64,000 nt of DNA from Chamaea fasciata. Its lineage: Eukaryota > Chordata > Aves > Passeriformes > Sylviidae. Position numbers and translations under genes: made by a program. The notes below the pieces were generated by a model. The model was not told the origin of the DNA. It ran no database searches and saw only the letters and a list, made by a program, of their open reading frames with translations. Location of the stretch: positions 56,357,449 to 56,421,448 of the forward strand of contig JARCOQ010000005.1 of NCBI GenBank assembly GCA_029207755.1, given 5' to 3'. The stretch's first letter is position 1. The number at the start of each line of letters is the position of its first letter. Below are positions 59,101 to 64,000 of this stretch, in pieces.

Positions 59101-60267
59101 CCTAGTATAGGCAGTTATCCAGCAAAGGTGTCTCTTTGGCAGATTTGGCTGTATTTGTTATTTCTGTGCTAGTTAGGTCTGAGATTTCTAGTGAAGATGT
59201 TGCTTTCTCAGTGGAGGGAAAGAGTATTGGCTGGGAACCAACTCATGAAGAAAAGGCTGTGTGCAAAATTGCACTATAGTACTGGATATTTTTTGCTGTG
59301 TGTGGAAAGATTCCTCCACATATACAGTGTATACTGGTGTTCCAAAAGCAAGAGAACTATAATTCTGAAATGAATTACCATACTGTGTGGATTTCTAAAA
59401 GCAATTGAGCTACTCGGGATCCCAAATGACCCTGAAAGCTACAAATGAATCTTGAAAATTCCATGTTTTGTTCCCAGAGCAGGTGAACCAGCACAAAACA
59501 TGATGGATGCAAACTTTCTGGGCAATTCCAGTGGTGGAACTAACTTTGGGAGGCTTGTGGCAAATGGCAACATAAGTCAAAGGATCCCCTGAATACTAAG
59601 TTTGCCTTGAGATGTGTAGTCATGATTACAGCTACATCTGTAACTTTGAGTCCTTCAGGGATGCTCTTTGAAAGGATGTTCTTGCAGCACGAGACTGAGT
59701 ATCAGTCTGGGAGAGTGGGTCATTCGTTAGTTAGAATTCCCTTTCTCTCCCACCTTTCAAAAAATATTTTGAATTTTTTCTTCACCTTTTCTGCTTTTAT
59801 CCCCCCCTTCCCAAATGCATGAATATTTTATTCTTTCGAACTTTAAATTATTGAGATAGGCATATCCCTATTCTTTCTCTGTGTACCTATGGAATCATTT
59901 CCCAGACGATTTTTTTTGCCTGATTTAGGTTTTTTTTTGTAGCAATGAGGCTGGTGCCAGGTACCTCTACATGAGATAAATTTTAGTTATTTGCACAATG
60001 GTATGTCATATTGAGAGTTCATTTCCTTGCCTTTGCCTGTGGTGACTGTAAAAAGATAGAGAAGAGATTGAGATTCCTTTGATCTGAGGGAGATGAGAGG
60101 TGGCAAAGATGACTTCTCTGTGAGCTGAGTGGGCAAAGATCTCAACATAATTCTTGGTACAAACCTTTAAACTACCAGCTGGAGCTGGGCAGACAATGTT
60201 CAATCAGAAGCACATAGACCCTTCTGTATTTGCTTGCTGGAATGTCTCACAGAGGGATATGGGGGAC
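53113..60267. other. Unique intronic sequence, about 7.2 kb
   Basis: No gene or interspersed repeat was recognised. Short A and T runs occur (for example near 58244-58260). The open frames, up to 142 codons, carry no known domain. Confidence 0.4.
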
Positions 60268-60770
60268 AGCATATGAAATAATGAATCCAGCTCCACATTC
60301 CTCAGCACAGGGAGGACCTGTTGGAGCAACTCCAGAGGGCCACAGAGATAATGAAGACACGGAACATTTTATTTGTGAAGACAGCTTGAGGTAGCTGGGA
60401 TTGTTCAGCCTGCAGAGGAGAAGGCTTTGGAGAAACCTTACTGCAGTCTTTCAGTACCTAAAGGGGTCTTATAAGGAAGGTGACAACCTTTTTAGCAGGA
60501 CCTGTCGAGGTGGCACAAGGGATAATGGCTTTAAACTACAAGAGTGTCAGTTTAGACTAGTTTTGGTTTATAAGGAAGATTTTCACAGTGAAGCTAGTGA
60601 AACTGGCCCAGGTTTGCCCAGAGACATGGTGATGCCTCCTCTCTGGAAAGTCTCAAGGCTGGGTTGAGCATGAGCTCTGAGCAACCTGATGTAGTGGAAG
60701 GGAGATTGGATTTGATGGCCTTCAAAGATAGTTTCAGCCTTCCAGCCCAAACTGTTCTATGATTCTAAGA
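60268..60770 (+). mobile_element. CR1 LINE 3' region, plus strand, about 500 bp
   Basis: The sequence runs continuously through familiar avian CR1 3' blocks: CCTCAGCACAGGGAGGACCT, TCCAGAGGGCCACAGAGA, TTGTTCAGCCTGCAGAGGAG, GGCTTTGGAGAAACCTTACT, GGGATAATGGCTTTAAACTA, CTGAGCAACCTGATGTAGTG. It ends with CCAAACTGTTCTATGATTCT, the diagnostic CR1 terminus. It is 5'-truncated and several indels break the frame. The 88-codon open frame inside it is a by-product. It is the best-preserved LINE copy in the window. Confidence 0.95.
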
Positions 60771-63700
60771 ATCTACAGTACTGTGGTGGCCTGTAGTGGG
60801 GCTTGTGGGGAGACTGGGAGCAACATTTGGGGACAACAGCAGCTGCTGGAATGTGGCACAGCTACTCCAGGTAACAGCCTGCCTGGTATCAGCTCTTAGC
60901 CAGGACTCAGAACTTCCTGTTGGGCCATGCAATATAATTTTGTCCCCTTTCCCCATTTTCAGTCCTGAAACAGCCCCTTTCAAATCACCATGATTACTTG
61001 CTGTTTCAAACTGAGTAATACAAAACTCCAGCTACAAATGGAACGTGACTGTACTGCAAGAAAAGTTTTGTTTATTCAGGCAACACAGAATTTACTGGCT
61101 TGAGTTTGCACAGATGTTTTATGTGCCCAGCAAAATGTTTGACAGTGTCATCATTGAGTCACACCGTTGTACAAAAATGAGTTTGAGTTTCATTTTTTTG
61201 AAAGCACGTTAGAGAAAGCTGGGATAATCCAGAATTTTTAGAAAAAGATGACTGCTTATTTTCAGAACTCCTTGTAGACCAAACAGAAAAAACAGCTTGT
61301 CTTTCACAAGAAGATTGAGGATTGTAATTACACAAAATAGCATATACTTCCAATGAGTTGAATTTTCAAATTTATACATTTACAAATTATACTCATCTGT
61401 TGTCTTTTCTCCAAGCTCTAGCATGAACGAGTACTCAGTTTGTTTTTCTCTATTATTGACTTCTAATCCATAGCAATTAAAGAAACAAACAAATTCCTCT
61501 CTAACTCCTTAATAGGATTTAGAAGTTACCATGCAAAAGTCACAGCAGCCAGACTCTAAAATCCTTCCCTTAAAAAGTCATTATGGATGCTTCCTGTAAG
61601 AGACAATATTGTTATTAAATTCTCATACTGCTTCCTGACAGGTCTGCTCCTGTACTTTCATTGGCTTTACCACCCCAATCTTACTTGAGTATTGGGTATT
61701 TATCCATCAGATAAGGGTATTTTTCAACTGAAGGAGGTTTCTTCTAAGGGACACAGGGTCAGCAATTTGCTGCTAGAAACAGTAATAAGATGGTTCTTTT
61801 GAAATAATATTATGTGGATGAAACATGTCTGTACACCTCATCTTGGCTCTCTTTCTCTCCTGTCCTCTCTCCATGTCCATTTCTGCTGTAGAAAGGCAGA
61901 CTACACCTTGCTAATAATACCTGCAGCACGTGGGCTGGGGAATTTTTCAGACGATTCTGTCAATGCTTTTGCCCAACATGAGCCCTTGATTTCTGTGGGA
62001 GGGAACAGGACTCTCTTGGTCACCTGGGGTCAGTTGTGCTGTCTGTGTACCCTCCCAGCTTCTTGTGTACCCTCAGGTCACTCACTGGTGAGGTGTAGTG
62101 AGGAATAAAAATGGAGCTGTTTTAGCACTGCAGAAGCTAGAACATCCTCATGTTATCAATACTGTTTCCAGCACAAATCCAAAACAAAGCACCATAACAG
62201 CTACTATAGAGAAAATTAACTTAATCCCAGCCACAATCAGCAGAGTTTGACTTGTGTGGTTTTTTAACAGCTGAACTCCAGTGGCAGGTTTGTTCTTCAA
62301 CAATTTGATTAGATCTCATTCAGAAACGTCTCCTGAAATGTTACACACAATGCAATGCCAGCTCCATTCCCTTGCTGTCAGGATCCTGTGGGCAGCAGTT
62401 GCTCTGTCCTCACTCCTGCCTGGGGCTGCTCAGGTGTTTCCTGTGCTGCTTTGGCAGCTCTCAGACTCTGACTGCACAACTCTATCTTTAGAGCTGCAGA
62501 AACTCCACTACCGCAGTGTCACAACAGAGCAGGTGGTACAGCAAGCCAGGCTTTGAATTTTAATTTTGTTCAAATTATTTCTTAGTTAGGAAATTTTGTC
62601 TGAGGTAATGAACCTCAGTTTTAGAGGTGTGTTAACTGTAGAGAGCTTTTGAAATGTGCTTGCTGCAAAACCTAGCAATGAGGGGACTATCTGCATTATG
62701 GAATTACTTCTGTAATCTTTTGATGTCATTTGCTTAACCTTGTGCTAGTTTTATCACAGGGATATCTTTTGTTACATTCTTCTTACAAAAGAGAAGAAAA
62801 TAACTTGTTAGTTATTATTCTAGCTGAATCAGACACAGCTGTCACAGTTCTAGTATATGAGGAATATCAGCATTACAGCTGAATGCTATTAAGGTATTTA
62901 TTAACAGTGCATAGAATTTATTTATTAATAGTAATGCACAGATAATTCACTCTTTATGTGCTTGCACTACTGTTTTGATGCAGTTAATATTGAAAAATGC
63001 TTGTATTTTTCAGTTTACATTAAAAATATTGATGACAAAGATTGAGTAAGTTTGCTGTTACTGTGTCATGTGTCACCTCACACTCCCTCAGGGACAAATT
63101 TAAGGCTTCACTTTCCCAACATGCCTGAAGTATGTAGCAAGGTGGATGTTGTCAGCTAGTATTGATTATTGCTGTTGATTCTTGCAAATTTCAAAATCTC
63201 TGTAGTATAAACATTTGATATAAAATTTAAATCAGCTTATAAATGCTGAATTCAACACAGAATTTTTGACGTTCATATTTTCAGTGACGAACATACACTC
63301 CCTAGTGCAAAACAAATAGCATGTACTGTGCTTTATAAATTTGCATCACAAACGCAAATTATTTTCATAATCACTGTGGATGCTTTTTATTGCCAGGATT
63401 ACGACATAATGGCACAAGCTTTGCAAATACCCCTGGTTCCAGCTGTGGCTGCTCACAAATAAACCAGACTATTTTGGGCAGTAGCAGAACCTAACTGATA
63501 GACAAATGTGCTGATGCAGTACGTCTTTGGGAAGCCCTCAGCAGCACTGAGCCATGGATCTCTGGTTGGAACAACCCCACATACTTCCTTCTCTGGGGAC
63601 AGAAGCATCTGCCCTCCTCCTCTGGGACTACATCCTGCTCTGTCATATTTGACTGGCTGCATGATTCCTCAGGTTGCAGCATGATTCCCTTAACTGTTGA

Positions 63701-64000
63701 CCAAGAACATCTTGGTGATGTTATTCACTAAGTGCTGTGCTCTGTTCTTGTCAGGGATGTCTCTCCAGCATGGATGTGACTCTCTTGAAAGCTCTGCTTC
63801 CCAATTTATGACATGCCTGTAATGAGAATTTGAACAAGACAGATTATCCATCATCTGAAGAGTGTAAGAGACGTTTCTGTGGCTGCTCTAGCCTTGTGGT
63901 TATTGCCATCTCAAAGGTCTTAACTAGCATTTTAAGATATGGAGAGGGGCTTGGTTAGAAAGAACAGTGACCATTGGAGAGAGCCTATCCCAGCAATTTC
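60771..64000. other. Unique intronic sequence to the window end
   Basis: No gene or repeat recognised. A compact AT-rich but CpG-containing segment at about 63250-63430 stands out slightly and is treated as a possible conserved noncoding element. Confidence 0.4.

Overview
The window looks like bird nuclear DNA, most likely from a passerine. It holds CR1 LINE 3' ends of the avian type, target-site-flanked LTRs that resemble songbird ERVL/ERVK LTRs, very old amniote CR1 and MIR-like SINE remnants, AT-rich intronic sequence, and one short vertebrate coding exon with consensus splice sites. There is no sign of operons, Shine-Dalgarno-led genes, CRISPR arrays or phage. Species-level identity is an inference from repeat types recalled from memory.

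Only one coding segment can be supported: a 114-nt, phase 1-1 exon at 41157-41270 on the + strand. Its 38-codon product matches the TMEM178 family (claudin/PMP22-like four-transmembrane proteins) and fits TMEM178B best, probably exon 2. Everything else is best read as the flanking introns of that gene: at least 41.1 kb upstream (intron 1, 3' part) and at least 22.7 kb downstream (intron 2, 5' part). Such large introns are typical of TMEM178B in vertebrates.

Layout. 1-5.3 kb: unique intron. 5.3-7.04 kb: a very old, fragmented CR1 of the L3-like amniote type, RT region through 3' end. 7.5-7.7 kb: a 73-bp tandem duplication. 10.47-10.52 kb: a 54-nt T tract. 12.9-13.06 kb: a MIR-like SINE (+). 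15.76-16.35 kb: a GC- and CpG-rich patch. 17.53-17.69 kb: a possible hAT-type miniature element. 24.60-25.32 kb: a 39-bp duplication next to a solo LTR (minus strand, 6-bp target-site duplication). 27.1 and 35.2 kb: CR1 3' fragments. 41.16 kb: the exon. 43.5-45.4 kb: a nested retroelement cluster in which a younger LTR (5-bp duplication gaact) interrupts an older minus-strand LTR-like element. 50.84-51.2 kb: another minus-strand LTR. 52.84-53.11 kb: a nearly full-length ancient SINE (minus). 60.27-60.77 kb: a younger CR1 3' end. The remainder shows no recognised feature.

The many open reading frames of 60-172 codons have no recognisable domains, and several overlap repeats. I treat them as chance. 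I found no new biological system. The most useful observations are the nested LTR insertion, the target-site-flanked solo LTR, the long ancient CR1, the GC-rich intronic patch and a few compact non-repeat segments that could be regulatory.
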